Notes under the pieces: model-generated | Database searches by the model: none | Told to the model about the DNA's origin: nothing | The model's input: the letters and a program-made list of their open reading frames with translations, nothing else | Program-made: the position numbers and the translations under genes | Source of the DNA: Mesobaculum littorinae | GTDB taxonomy: Bacteria > Pseudomonadota > Alphaproteobacteria > Rhodobacterales > Rhodobacteraceae | NCBI RefSeq assembly: GCF_004011175.1 | Contig: NZ_RQXX01000003.1 | Span: 558,001 to 622,000 of the forward strand | DNA length: 64,000 bases | Direction: 5' to 3' | In this document: in pieces, positions 24,692 to 33,373 of the stretch | Numbering within the stretch: position 1 is the first letter of the stretch | Layout of the letters: each line of letters opens with the position of its first letter

Positions 24692-26723
24692 GCGGCGCGG
24701 CGCCGCGTGGCTGTGCCTGCTGGCGGCGCTGCTTTTCGCCGGGGCCACGTTGCGCGACCGCTACGATGCGTGGATCGATGCCACGCCCCTGCCGTCCCTG
24801 ACACTGACCACCTCGACCGAGGTGGTGGACCGCGCGGGGCTGGTTCTGCGCGCCTATACCGTGGATGACGGGCGCTGGCGGCTGGCGGTCGACCCGGCGG
24901 CGGTCGATCCGCGCTACCTCGCCATGCTGGTGGCGTATGAGGACAAGCGGTTCCACCGTCACGGCGGCGTGGATCCCCGCGCCACCCTGCGCGCGGCGGG
25001 GCAGGCCGTGGCGGCCGGGCGCATCGTCTCGGGCGCTTCGACGCTGACCATGCAGGCCGCCCGGCTTCTCGACGAGGGGCCCACCGGCCAGTGGGCGGGC
25101 AAGCTGCGTCAGGTGCGGCTGGCGCTGGCTCTGGAGCGGCGGCTGACCAAGGCGCAGATCCTGGGGCTCTACCTTGCCCGGGCGCCCTTCGGCGGCAACC
25201 TCGAGGGTCTGCGCTCGGCCTCCCGGGCGTGGTTCGGCAAGGACCCAGCGCGGCTGACCCCGGCCGAGGCGGCGCTTTTGGTGGCGCTGCCGCAATCGCC
25301 CGAGGCGCGCCGCCCCGATCTGCATCCCGACGCCGCCCGCGCCGCGCGCGACCGGGTGCTGGACCGGCTGGCCGCCGCGGGGGTGCTTTCGGACGAGACC
25401 GCGCGCGCCGCCCGGGCCGAGCCGGTGCCGACCCGGCGTCGCGACCTTCCGGCGCTGGCGCCTCACCTGGCCGACCGGCTGCGTGCCGAGACCCCGCAGG
25501 AGGGCCGCATCGCCACGACGCTCGACGCCGCGCTGCAGGCGCGGGTCGAGGATCTGGCCCGCAGCGCCCTGCGCGGGGCCGGCGCACGGGTGCAGGTGGC
25601 GATCGTCGTCGCCGATCACCGCAGCGGAGAGATCCTCGCCCATGTCGGATCGGCCGCCTATGCCAGTGACCGCCGGCAGGGCTTCGTCGACATGAGCCGG
25701 GCGATGCGGTCGCCGGGCTCTACGCTGAAGCCGCTGATCTACGCGCTGGCCTTCGACGCGGGGCTGGCCCATCCCGAGACGCTGATCGAGGATCGGCCCA
25801 CGGATTTCGGCGGCTACGCCCCGCAGAACTTCGACGGGCGCTTCCGCGGCACCCTGCGCCTGCGCGAGGCGTTGCAGCAGTCCCTGAACATCCCGGCGGT
25901 AAAGCTGACGCAGGCGGTGGGGCCGGCGAGGCTGATGGCCGCGCTCGACCGGGCGGGCGTCGCCACGGCGCTGCCCGGCGGGCGCGCGGGGCTTGCCGTC
26001 GCCCTGGGGGGCGTGGGCACGACGCTCGAAGGGCTCACGTCCCTTTATGCCGGGCTGGCCGAGGGCGGTCGCAGCGTGGATCTGCACGCCCGCGCCGGGG
26101 CCGCCGCGGTGCCGCGCCGACGGATCGTCGGCCCGGCGGCGGCGTGGCAGGTGGGGGACGTCCTGACCGGCCTCACCCCGCCTCCGGGCGCCCCGCACGG
26201 GGTGCTGGCATGGAAGACCGGCACCTCCTACGGGCACCGGGATGCCTGGGCGCTGGGATGGGATGGGCGCCACGTGGTTGGCGTGTGGATGGGCCGTCCC
26301 GACGGCACGCCGGTGCCGGGGGCCTTCGGCGGCGATCTCGCGGCGCCGGTGCTGTTCCAGGCCTTCGGGCGGATCGGCCGCGACCGCGCCCCGCTGCCCG
26401 CCCCGCCGCCCGACGCGCTGACGGTCGGGGCGGCCGATCTGCCCGCGCCGCTGCGCCATTTCGGTCGCGAGGCCGAAGACGCCGGCCCCGCCCCCGCCAT
26501 CGCCTTTCCGCCCGACGGGGCCCGGCTGGCCGTGGCGGGCGAGCTTGCGGTGAAGGTGCGCGACGGCACGCCCCCCTTCACCTGGCTGGCCGACGGGGCG
26601 CCCGTAGCCATCGCCGTGCGCGACCGCGAAAGCTGGATCGCGGCGCCCGGGCCCGGCTTTGTCACCCTGTCGGTGATCGACGGCACCGGCCGCGCCGCCC
26701 GCACCCGCGTCCGCCTGGACTGA
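24684..26723 (+). CDS. pbpC: Penicillin-binding protein 1C (bifunctional glycosyltransferase/transpeptidase)
   Basis: A 679-aa class A PBP. An N-terminal anchor helix (WLCLLAALLFAGATL) is followed by the GT51 domain with catalytic Glu in YEDKRFHRHGG (E86) and SGASTLTMQAARL. The transpeptidase domain carries SxxK as SPGSTLKPL (S346, K349) and KTGTS at 511-515. The C-terminal ~80 residues match the BiPBP_C domain typical of PBP1C. ATG 24684 is preferred over the GTG at 24672. It is the last gene of the macroglobulin operon. A weak 6-bp hairpin follows the stop. Confidence 0.94.
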   Translation: MTERRGAAWLCLLAALLFAGATLRDRYDAWIDATPLPSLTLTTSTEVVDRAGLVLRAYTVDDGRWRLAVDPAAVDPRYLAMLVAYEDKRFHRHGGVDPRATLRAAGQAVAAGRIVSGASTLTMQAARLLDEGPTGQWAGKLRQVRLALALERRLTKAQILGLYLARAPFGGNLEGLRSASRAWFGKDPARLTPAEAALLVALPQSPEARRPDLHPDAARAARDRVLDRLAAAGVLSDETARAARAEPVPTRRRDLPALAPHLADRLRAETPQEGRIATTLDAALQARVEDLARSALRGAGARVQVAIVVADHRSGEILAHVGSAAYASDRRQGFVDMSRAMRSPGSTLKPLIYALAFDAGLAHPETLIEDRPTDFGGYAPQNFDGRFRGTLRLREALQQSLNIPAVKLTQAVGPARLMAALDRAGVATALPGGRAGLAVALGGVGTTLEGLTSLYAGLAEGGRSVDLHARAGAAAVPRRRIVGPAAAWQVGDVLTGLTPPPGAPHGVLAWKTGTSYGHRDAWALGWDGRHVVGVWMGRPDGTPVPGAFGGDLAAPVLFQAFGRIGRDRAPLPAPPPDALTVGAADLPAPLRHFGREAEDAGPAPAIAFPPDGARLAVAGELAVKVRDGTPPFTWLADGAPVAIAVRDRESWIAAPGPGFVTLSVIDGTGRAARTRVRLD

Positions 26724-26822
26724 CACCGCCGTGCCGGGGTGTCGGGGAGCCGCATGGCCTTCGGGGAACCCGACCGCCCCGGCGGCGCGTTCCCGAGACG
26801 GAACGCACAGCCGGAGACCCCC

Positions 26823-27590
26823 ATGCCCAGGGACACATCAGACACCAAGACGGCCCGGATCTACCGCATGGTGATGCCCGATCACCTGTGTCCCTTCGGG
26901 CTGAAGAGCGTCGCGCTGCTGGAGCGCGAAGGGTTTGCGATCGAGGACCATCACCTGACCACGCGCGAGGAAACCGACGCCTTCAAGTCCCGCCACGGGG
27001 TCGAGACCACGCCGCAGACTTGGATCGACGGAGACCGGATCGGCGGCTACGACGAGCTGCGCCGCTATTTCGGACAGGACGTGAAGGACGGGGACGAGAC
27101 CAGTTATCGCCCGGTTCTGACGATCTTCGCCATCGCCGCCCTGCTGGCGCTGGGGCTCAGCTGGTATGCCTTCGGCAGCCTGCTGACGCTGCGCGCCGCC
27201 GAATGGGTCGTGTCGATCTCGATGACGCTCTTGGCGCTGCAGAAGCTGCAGGATGTCGAGAGCTTTTCGACCATGTTCCTGAACTACGACCTGCTGGCCC
27301 GGCGCTGGGTGCGCTACGGCTACGTCTATCCTTATGCCGAGGCGCTGGCGGGGATCCTGATGGTCGCGGGCGCGCTGATCTGGATTGCCGCGCCGGTGGC
27401 GCTGTTCATCGGGATCGTCGGCGCGGTGTCGGTCTTCAAGGCGGTCTATATCGACAGGCGAGAGCTGAAATGCGCCTGCGTCGGTGGGGCGTCGAACGTG
27501 CCCCTGGGCTTCGTGTCGCTGACCGAGAACCTGATGATGATCCTCATGGGCGTCTGGATGCCCTTGCGGATGGCGATGGGCTGGGGCTAG
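26823..27590 (+). CDS. Glutaredoxin domain fused to MauE/DoxX-like membrane domain
   Basis: A 255-aa two-part protein. Residues 10-85 are a glutaredoxin-like fold with CPFG as redox motif (one Cys only), TTPQTWIDGDRIGGYDELR matching the cis-Pro and GGYDD-like region. From residue 95 come four hydrophobic helices of the MauE/methylamine-utilisation type, with a KCACVGG motif (two Cys, about 219-221) before the last helix (NVPLGFVSLTENLMM). This may pass electrons between cytoplasmic thiols and a membrane Cys pair. GGAGACCCCC precedes the ATG. It lies 39 bp upstream of modA; a link to molybdate uptake is not evident. Confidence 0.8.
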   Translation: MPRDTSDTKTARIYRMVMPDHLCPFGLKSVALLEREGFAIEDHHLTTREETDAFKSRHGVETTPQTWIDGDRIGGYDELRRYFGQDVKDGDETSYRPVLTIFAIAALLALGLSWYAFGSLLTLRAAEWVVSISMTLLALQKLQDVESFSTMFLNYDLLARRWVRYGYVYPYAEALAGILMVAGALIWIAAPVALFIGIVGAVSVFKAVYIDRRELKCACVGGASNVPLGFVSLTENLMMILMGVWMPLRMAMGWG

Positions 27591-27629
27591 GGCCGGGTGG
27601 ACCGCGCCGCAGCCCCGCAGGAGACCCCC

Positions 27630-28403
27630 ATGCCGCCCCTTGCCCGCCGCCATCGCCTTGCGACCCTCGCGGCGCTTTTCGCGCTGGGTGCCGGCGCCGT
27701 GCGGGCCGAGACGGTGACCGTTTTCGCCGCGGCCAGCCTCAAGACCGCGCTGGACGAGATCGCGGCCGGGTACGAGGGCACGACGCAGGACGACATCGTC
27801 ATCTCCTACGCCGGGTCTTCGGCCCTGGCGCGGCAGATCGAGCAGGGCGCGCCCGCGGACCTGTTCCTGTCGGCCAGCACCGACTGGATGGAGGCGGTGG
27901 CGCGGGCCGGACGGATCGACGTCGACAGCCAAGCCGACCTTCTGGGCAATGCGCTGGTGCTGATCTCGCACGATCCCAAGGCAGAAGGGGTGCGTATCGG
28001 GCCCGATCTGGACCTGCCCGCCATGCTGGGCGACGGACGTCTGGCGATGGCGCTGGTCGATGCCGTCCCTGCCGGGATCTACGGCAAGGCGGCGCTGACC
28101 TCGCTTGGCCTTTGGGACGGCGTGGCGCCCCGGGTGGCGCAGGCCGACAACGTGCGCGCGGCGCTGGCGCTGGTCGCCGCGGGGGCGACGCCGCTGGGCA
28201 TCGTCTATGCCACAGATGCCGCCGCCGAACCGCGGGTGACGGTGGTGGGCCTGTTCCCCGGCGACAGCCACCCGCCGATCATCTATCCCGCCGCCGCGCT
28301 GGCCGACGCCCCTGCGGCGGCGCATGCCTTCCTCGATCATCTGCGCAGCGTCCCCGCCCGCGCGGTGTTCGAGACGCAGGGCTTCCGCGTGCTGGCGGAC
28401 TAG
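27630..28403 (+). CDS. modA: Molybdate ABC transporter substrate-binding protein ModA
   Basis: A 257-aa periplasmic binding protein with signal peptide (LATLAALFALGAGAVRAE). ModA motifs are present: TVFAAASLKTALDEI near the mature N-terminus, YAGSSALARQIEQGAPADLFLSA, and the C-terminal VPAGIYGKAAL and GIVYATDA segments that contribute to oxyanion binding. It captures molybdate (or tungstate) for the ModBC pump, which feeds molybdenum cofactor synthesis. AGGAGACCCCC precedes the ATG. Only 4 bp separate it from modB. Confidence 0.95.
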   Translation: MPPLARRHRLATLAALFALGAGAVRAETVTVFAAASLKTALDEIAAGYEGTTQDDIVISYAGSSALARQIEQGAPADLFLSASTDWMEAVARAGRIDVDSQADLLGNALVLISHDPKAEGVRIGPDLDLPAMLGDGRLAMALVDAVPAGIYGKAALTSLGLWDGVAPRVAQADNVRAALALVAAGATPLGIVYATDAAAEPRVTVVGLFPGDSHPPIIYPAAALADAPAAAHAFLDHLRSVPARAVFETQGFRVLAD

Positions 28404-28407
28404 GCCG

Positions 28408-29112
28408 GTGGACGCGCCACTCGACTGGCTGGATGCCGAGGCGTGGCAGGCGGTGCGCCTGTCCCTCCGCGTGGCCTTCTGGGCCACCCTCGTCAGCCTG
28501 CCCTTTGGCGTGGGCGTGGCGTGGCTGCTGGCGCGGTGCCGGTTCCCGGGGCGGCAGCTTCTGAACGGATTGGTGCACCTGCCCTTGATCCTGCCGCCGG
28601 TGGTCACGGGCTACCTTCTGCTTCTGGGCTTCGGACGGCAGGGCCCCTTGGGCGGACCGCTGGCCGAGCTGGGGATCGTCTTCGCCTTTCGTTGGACGGG
28701 CGCAGCGCTGGCCGCCGCGATCATGGGCTTTCCGCTGATGGTCCGCGCGATCCGCCTGTCGCTCGAGGCCGTCGATCCGAAGCTCGAGCAGGCCGCCGCG
28801 ACGCTGGGCGCCTCGCGCTCGATGGTCTTTGTCACCGTCACGCTGCCGCTGATCCTGCCGGGAATCCTGGCCGGTGCGATCCTCGGCTTTGCGCGGGGGA
28901 TGGGAGAGTTCGGGGCCACGATCACCTTCGTGTCGAACATCCCCGGCGAAACCCAGACGCTGCCCTCGGCGATCTACACCTTCCTGCAGGTGCCGGGGGG
29001 CGAGACGGCGGCGCTGCAGCTGGTCGCCGTTTCGGTCGCCATCGCCATGGCCGCGCTGCTGCTGTCCGAGTGGATCGGCACGCGCCTGGCCCGACGGGTG
29101 GCGGGGGCATGA
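28408..29112 (+). CDS. modB: Molybdate ABC transporter permease ModB
   Basis: A 234-aa permease with about five transmembrane helices and the EAA-loop signature VDPKLEQAAATLGASRSMVFVTVTLPLILPG that contacts ModC. The GTG at 28408 is the first in-frame start after the modA stop and gives a normal ModB length; no in-frame ATG fits as well. Its TGA overlaps the modC ATG by 4 bp. Confidence 0.94.
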   Translation: MDAPLDWLDAEAWQAVRLSLRVAFWATLVSLPFGVGVAWLLARCRFPGRQLLNGLVHLPLILPPVVTGYLLLLGFGRQGPLGGPLAELGIVFAFRWTGAALAAAIMGFPLMVRAIRLSLEAVDPKLEQAAATLGASRSMVFVTVTLPLILPGILAGAILGFARGMGEFGATITFVSNIPGETQTLPSAIYTFLQVPGGETAALQLVAVSVAIAMAALLLSEWIGTRLARRVAGA

Positions 29113-30194
29113 GTCTCGCGGTTGCGCTGCGCCATGCGCAGGGGGCGTTCCGTCTGGACGTGACGTTCGAGGCGCCGCCGGGGATCACCGTGCTCTTCGG
29201 GCGCTCGGGCTCGGGCAAGACCACGATCGTCAATGCCGTCGCGGGGCTGTTGCGGCCCGACGCGGGGCGGGTCGTGCTGCGGGGGCGGACGCTTCTCGAC
29301 ACCGCGGCGGGGATCGCGCTGCCGCCGCACCGCCGCCGCCTGGGCTATATCTTTCAGGAGGGGCGGCTCTTTCCGCATCTGAGCGTGCGGGGCAATCTGC
29401 GGTACGGACGTGCCTTCGCCCCCCGCGACGCCCGGCCCGCGGACGAGGCCCGCATCGTCGAGATGCTGGGTATCGGTCACCTGCTGGACCGCCGCCCGGC
29501 GGCGCTTTCGGGGGGCGAGAAGCAGCGCGTCGCCATCGGGCGGGCACTCTTGTCGGCGCCGCAGATGATCCTGGCGGATGAGCCCCTGGCCGCGCTGGAC
29601 GAGGCGCGCAAGGCCGAGATCTTGCCCTATTTCGAACGGCTGCGCGACGAGGTGTCGATCCCGATCCTCTACGTCAGCCACGCCGCGGCCGAAGTCGCGC
29701 GGCTGGCCACCACGGTGGTCGCGCTGCAGGACGGCCGCGTGGTGGGGCAGGGACCGGCCGAAGAGGTTCTGGGCGATCCGATGGTGACCCCGGCCGGTGT
29801 GCGGGCGGCGGGCGCGATGTTGCGGGCGCAGGTGGTGCGCCACCATGCCGACGGCCTGACCGAGCTTGATGCCGGGGGTGTGCCCCTGTTTCTGCCGGCG
29901 CTGGATCTGGCGCCGGGGCAGGGGGTGCGGCTGCGCATCGCGGCGCAGGACGTGATCCTGTCGCGCGACCGGCCCGAGGGGCTGTCGGCGCTGAACATCT
30001 TGCCCGGCCGGGTCGAGGCGCTGCGCCCCGGGGCCGGGCCCGGCATGCTGGTGTCGCTGGCCACGCCGGCGGGACGGGTGCTGGCGCGGGTCACCCGCCG
30101 GTCGGCCGAGACCCTCGCCCTCGCCCCCGGCATGACCTGTCACGCGGTGATGAAGTCCGTGGCCATCGCGCCCGGCGACATCGGCGGCAACTGA
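29109..30194 (+). CDS. modC: Molybdate ABC transporter ATP-binding protein ModC
   Basis: A 361-aa ATPase. Walker A is GRSGSGKTT (31-39), the signature is LSGGEKQR, Walker B is MILADEPLAALDE, and the switch His lies in YVSHAAAE. The C-terminal ~130 residues contain a TOBE/Mop-like region (LSALNILPGRVEAL ... VLARVTRRSAETLALAPG) that binds molybdate and can regulate transport. No modE is present in the window, and I did not find a molybdenum-cofactor RNA motif upstream. Confidence 0.95.
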   Translation: MSLAVALRHAQGAFRLDVTFEAPPGITVLFGRSGSGKTTIVNAVAGLLRPDAGRVVLRGRTLLDTAAGIALPPHRRRLGYIFQEGRLFPHLSVRGNLRYGRAFAPRDARPADEARIVEMLGIGHLLDRRPAALSGGEKQRVAIGRALLSAPQMILADEPLAALDEARKAEILPYFERLRDEVSIPILYVSHAAAEVARLATTVVALQDGRVVGQGPAEEVLGDPMVTPAGVRAAGAMLRAQVVRHHADGLTELDAGGVPLFLPALDLAPGQGVRLRIAAQDVILSRDRPEGLSALNILPGRVEALRPGAGPGMLVSLATPAGRVLARVTRRSAETLALAPGMTCHAVMKSVAIAPGDIGGN

Positions 30195-30405
30195 GCCCGG
30201 CGCCGCCGATACGGACCATCGATCAGGGCCACCGACACGGGTCCCTGACACGGGCCATCTTTGGCCACGGTCCTGCGCCACCGACCTGACCGCTGACGCG
30301 GCCCGCGGCAAGCCACTGCCCTTGCCGCTGACTGTCTTAGACGGAAGGGGCTGACGCCCCGAAGCCCCGGCCCGGGGGCGCATCCGAAGCACGCCATGGG
30401 GGGCG

Positions 30406-31593
30406 TCACTTCTCGGGGTGCTCGGGCAGCGGGCGTGGATCCCATCCGCGCCCGGGGATGTCGATGTCGACCCAGACGGGATGATGCCGTGAGGCGGGCG
30501 TGCCGTCGACCGAAAAGACCGCGGCGTCGGGCGTGTCGGGGACAGGCCAGAACACCCCGGCATCGCGCACCTGCAGATCGCGCGAGGGCAGGATGTAGTC
30601 GACGCGCAGGTTGCCCGGCGCGGCGCGGTCCCAGTCTCCGGGGTCCTCGAACCAGTCCGCGGTGTCGAGCGCGGGGTCGCCCCGCTGCGCCGCATTCGGC
30701 CCGCCCTGAGCCGCGGCGGCCAGGGCGGCGCCCCGGCTGCGGGGCGCGGGGTCCTGCAGCGCCGGATGGGCCAGCAGGGTCCGGATGGCCAGGGTACGCC
30801 CGTCGCCGTCGGCGGGGTCGAGGTTGGCGTCGCCCAGCACGATGAAACGGCTCTCCGGCGGGGGCTGGGCCAGCCGTCCGCGCAGGTAGGCCAGCCACAA
30901 GGCGGCCTCATCATGATTGCGCCGCCCGTTGCGGTCGCGCGGCCCGTCGAAGACCGGCGGCGTCGCGTGCCAGATCAGCAGGCGCAACGAGGTGGCGCCG
31001 ATGCGCACCGGCAGATCCCAGTGGGCATTCGACGACAGCCGCTGCCCGGGCGCCGTGCCCTCTGGCGCGTGGTTGTCGGGCAGGTCCAGCCATGCAAGGC
31101 CCGAGAAATCCCGCAGGTCGTCCGCGGCGATCGGGTGGCGCGACAGGACGGCCAGCGCGCCTTCGCCCCGGAACCGACCATAGCCCTGTGCGTCGCCCGG
31201 CCCGCCGCGCCGCCCGTCACCGTCCAGATCCAGCCCGCTGCCCGCCCCGGCATTGGGCGCGCCGGCAAAGACGTGGGGCATCGGGTGGCCGGCCTCGGCG
31301 ATGCGCCGGGCCAGCGCGTCGAGGGCGCGCCCCTCGTGATCCCAGTCGACCCCGGACAGGACCGCGATGTCGGGGGAGAGATGGGCAAGCGTGCGCGCCA
31401 CGGCCAGCACCTGCGGGTCGGCGCGCAGGATGTCGCGGTAGAGCAGCCCCGGCCCGTCGCGCGCCAGTTCTGTGTTGAAGTAGACGATCCGCACCCGCTC
31501 GGCCCCCGTTTGAGCAGGAGCGGGGACAGGGGCGATCAGGGCGATGCAGGCGGCCAGCACCGCGGCGCGCGCGCCGCCCGGCCATCCGTTCAG
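30406..31593 (-). CDS. Secreted endonuclease/exonuclease/phosphatase (EEP) family protein
   Basis: A protein of up to 395 aa with an EEP fold. Motifs: RVRIVYFNTELAR near the N-terminus, DIAVLSGVDWDHEGRALDAL, LRLLIWHATPPV, FIVLGDANLDPADGDG (the GDxN metal motif), and the C-terminal SRHHPVWVDIDI with catalytic His. A hydrophobic signal segment (AAVLAACIALIAPVPAPAQ) precedes the domain, so it is exported. The start is unclear: no ATG lies near the signal. CTG 31593 overlaps the upstream stop (CTGA) and gives a good signal peptide; GTG 31560 gives a very short one. The substrate (nucleic acid, lipid head group or other phosphodiester) is unknown. Confidence 0.82.
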   Translation of the reverse strand: MNGWPGGARAAVLAACIALIAPVPAPAQTGAERVRIVYFNTELARDGPGLLYRDILRADPQVLAVARTLAHLSPDIAVLSGVDWDHEGRALDALARRIAEAGHPMPHVFAGAPNAGAGSGLDLDGDGRRGGPGDAQGYGRFRGEGALAVLSRHPIAADDLRDFSGLAWLDLPDNHAPEGTAPGQRLSSNAHWDLPVRIGATSLRLLIWHATPPVFDGPRDRNGRRNHDEAALWLAYLRGRLAQPPPESRFIVLGDANLDPADGDGRTLAIRTLLAHPALQDPAPRSRGAALAAAAQGGPNAAQRGDPALDTADWFEDPGDWDRAAPGNLRVDYILPSRDLQVRDAGVFWPVPDTPDAAVFSVDGTPASRHHPVWVDIDIPGRGWDPRPLPEHPEK

Positions 31594-32423
31594 GCGGTGA
31601 CGAGCCCGCCCTCGGGGTCGGAGTCGAGCTGGCGTTGCCGCGCGATGATCCGGGCCACGCGCCCCATCGCGATCCCGCGCATGAACAGGGAGGTGGGAAG
31701 GAACGCCCATGCCGCAACCGTCCAGACCAGTGTCTGCGGCGTGTCGATCGCGACCCGGCCGAACACCGAACTCGCCTCGACAATCACCATCGGCATCACG
31801 AATGGCAGGAAGAATCCTAATGCGACGTTAATCATGCTGTCGCGGCGCAGGCGGTCGACCACGTCGCCGCCCGAGGTGGGATCGAAGGTCGGCAGGTTGA
31901 TCCACACGTTGAACCGGCCCGAATCGAGCGGCCAGTGCTTTACCTTGCAGCAGATGACGAAGCCCGACAGCGACAGCAGCGCGGCGAGGAAGGCCATCCC
32001 CACCATGGCCCGCATGAGCAAAACCTCCCCCACCGGGGCGCCGTCGGGCAGCATTCCGATCGCCAGTTGCACAGGGGAATAGGGGAAATCCATCGCCTTG
32101 CCGACCACGCCGCCCACGGCCTGCACGAAAAGCGTGAGCGAGGTTTCCTCGACCAGCCCCCGGGTGATGATCGACAGCAGGAAGACGGTCGCGAAGAGCG
32201 ATCCGAAGCGGATGCGATTGAAGGGCGGCGCGTCGCGGAATTCGTAGAGGCAGGGATAGGCCGAGGCGTATTCCGAGATCGTCAGGATCGCGGCGGCCAG
32301 CGCGACCAGCGACACGACCTGCGCCCCGTCTTCAGTGATGCCGGTGCCCATGAGCGACGGCGTGGCGATCAGCACCATCACCAGAAACCCACGCGCCACG
32401 GCGCCTGTCAGACGTGAAATCAC
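31590..32423 (-). CDS. Conserved multi-pass membrane protein of unknown function
   Basis: A 277-aa protein with about six hydrophobic helices, for example VVSLVALAAAILTISEYASAYP, FATVFLLSIITRG, and the C-terminal INVALGFFLPFVMPMVIVEASSV. A cytoplasmic loop, KHWPLDSGRFNVWINLPTFDPTSGGDVVDRL, is strikingly aromatic. I recognise no named domain. The position downstream of leuCD is a neighbourhood I associate with Rhodobacterales, but no function follows from it. Its TGA overlaps the CTG start proposed for the EEP gene. GGGTTAACTTTG lies upstream at 32555-32566. Confidence 0.7.
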   Translation of the reverse strand: MISRLTGAVARGFLVMVLIATPSLMGTGITEDGAQVVSLVALAAAILTISEYASAYPCLYEFRDAPPFNRIRFGSLFATVFLLSIITRGLVEETSLTLFVQAVGGVVGKAMDFPYSPVQLAIGMLPDGAPVGEVLLMRAMVGMAFLAALLSLSGFVICCKVKHWPLDSGRFNVWINLPTFDPTSGGDVVDRLRRDSMINVALGFFLPFVMPMVIVEASSVFGRVAIDTPQTLVWTVAAWAFLPTSLFMRGIAMGRVARIIARQRQLDSDPEGGLVTA

Positions 32424-32626
32424 TGCCCGCTGTCCTTGCCTCGGATGAACGCGATGCAGTGCCGCGCCCTTGTTCGCTGCGGTCCCCGATCTGTGTCGTG
32501 GGTTGCCTCAATCTTGCCCAATTGTTGCCGCTTTCCAAAACCCGTCTCAATCATGGGTTAACTTTGCCGAAATATCTGGGCGATTTCGTGGAGGGATTGG
32601 TGCCCCTTTGCATCAGTTCTGCGCAC

Positions 32627-32654
32627 AAAAAAGGCCGCCCTCGGGCGGCCTTTT
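32627..32654 (-). terminator. Rho-independent terminator after leuD
   Basis: On the minus strand GGCCGCCC pairs with GGGCGGCC around a tight loop and is followed by TTTTTT (32632-32627). It begins about 30 bp after the leuD stop and should end the leuC-leuD transcript. A-runs on both sides could let it work in either direction. Confidence 0.88.
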
Positions 32655-32681
32655 CAGGTTCGGAAACAGTGCGTCGCTGGA

Positions 32682-33287
32682 TCAGAGCCAAGGGCGTTCC
32701 GCGGCAAGACGACCCTCGAATCCATCGATTGCGGGGGCCTGTTCCAGCGTCAGGCCGATATCGTCGAGTCCGTTCATCAGGCAGTGTTTGCGGAACGGAT
32801 CGACGTCGAAGGAGATGGTGTCGCCGTCCGAGGTGGTGATGACCTGGTTTTCCAGATCCACCGTCATGCGCGCGTTGGCGCCCTTTTCGGCGTCGCGCGT
32901 CAGCAGGTCGACCTGCTCCTGTGGCAGGGCGATGGGCAGGATGCCGTTCTTGAAGCAGTTGTTGAAGAAGATGTCGGCAAAGCTGGGCGCGATGACGCAG
33001 CGGATGCCGAAATCCTTGATCGCCCAAGGGGCGTGTTCGCGCGACGAGCCGCAGCCGAAATTGTCGCCGGCGACAAGGATCTCGGCATCGCGGTAGGCGG
33101 GCTGGTTCAGCACGAAGTCGGGGACCTCGTTGCCATCGCGGTCATAGCGCATCTCGTCGAAGAGGTTCACGCCCAGGCCGGTGCGCTTGATCGTCTTCAG
33201 GAACTGCTTGGGGATGATCATGTCGGTGTCGATGTTGACCATCGGCATCGGCGCCGCGATCCCCGTGAGCTTTTCGAATTTTTCCAT
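32682..33287 (-). CDS. leuD: 3-isopropylmalate dehydratase small subunit LeuD
   Basis: A 201-aa swivel-domain subunit that pairs with LeuC to isomerise 2- and 3-isopropylmalate in leucine synthesis. Motifs: [16 protein letters not shown] near the N-terminus and the substrate-loop signature [15 protein letters not shown] with ..[21 protein letters not shown]. Length is standard. It follows leuC after an 86-bp gap occupied by a long hairpin. Confidence 0.97.
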   Translation of the reverse strand: MEKFEKLTGIAAPMPMVNIDTDMIIPKQFLKTIKRTGLGVNLFDEMRYDRDGNEVPDFVLNQPAYRDAEILVAGDNFGCGSSREHAPWAIKDFGIRCVIAPSFADIFFNNCFKNGILPIALPQEQVDLLTRDAEKGANARMTVDLENQVITTSDGDTISFDVDPFRKHCLMNGLDDIGLTLEQAPAIDGFEGRLAAERPWL

Positions 33288-33316
33288 CTTTCAAATCTCC
33301 TGTCCGGCGCTCATCG

Positions 33317-33355
33317 CCCCCATGGGACCCTCTTGATGAGAGGGTCCCATGGGGG
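33317..33355 (-). promoter_or_regulatory. Perfect 17-bp hairpin between leuC and leuD
   Basis: Positions 33317-33333 and 33339-33355 form an uninterrupted 17-bp stem (arm CCCCCATGGGACCCTCT) with a 5-nt loop. It fills most of the 86-bp leuC-leuD spacer and is not followed by a T-tract. It may stabilise the leuC mRNA, modulate the LeuC:LeuD ratio, or be a mobile palindromic repeat. Confidence 0.8.
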
Positions 33356-33373
33356 GCGACAGGCGCCCGGGGG

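Noticed and set aside
26745-26795. GGAAC ... CGTT pattern upstream of the glutaredoxin/MauE gene
   Set aside because: Spacing is 18 bp to CGTT, longer than the 16-17 bp seen in the other stress promoters, and the segment is nearly palindromic by chance.
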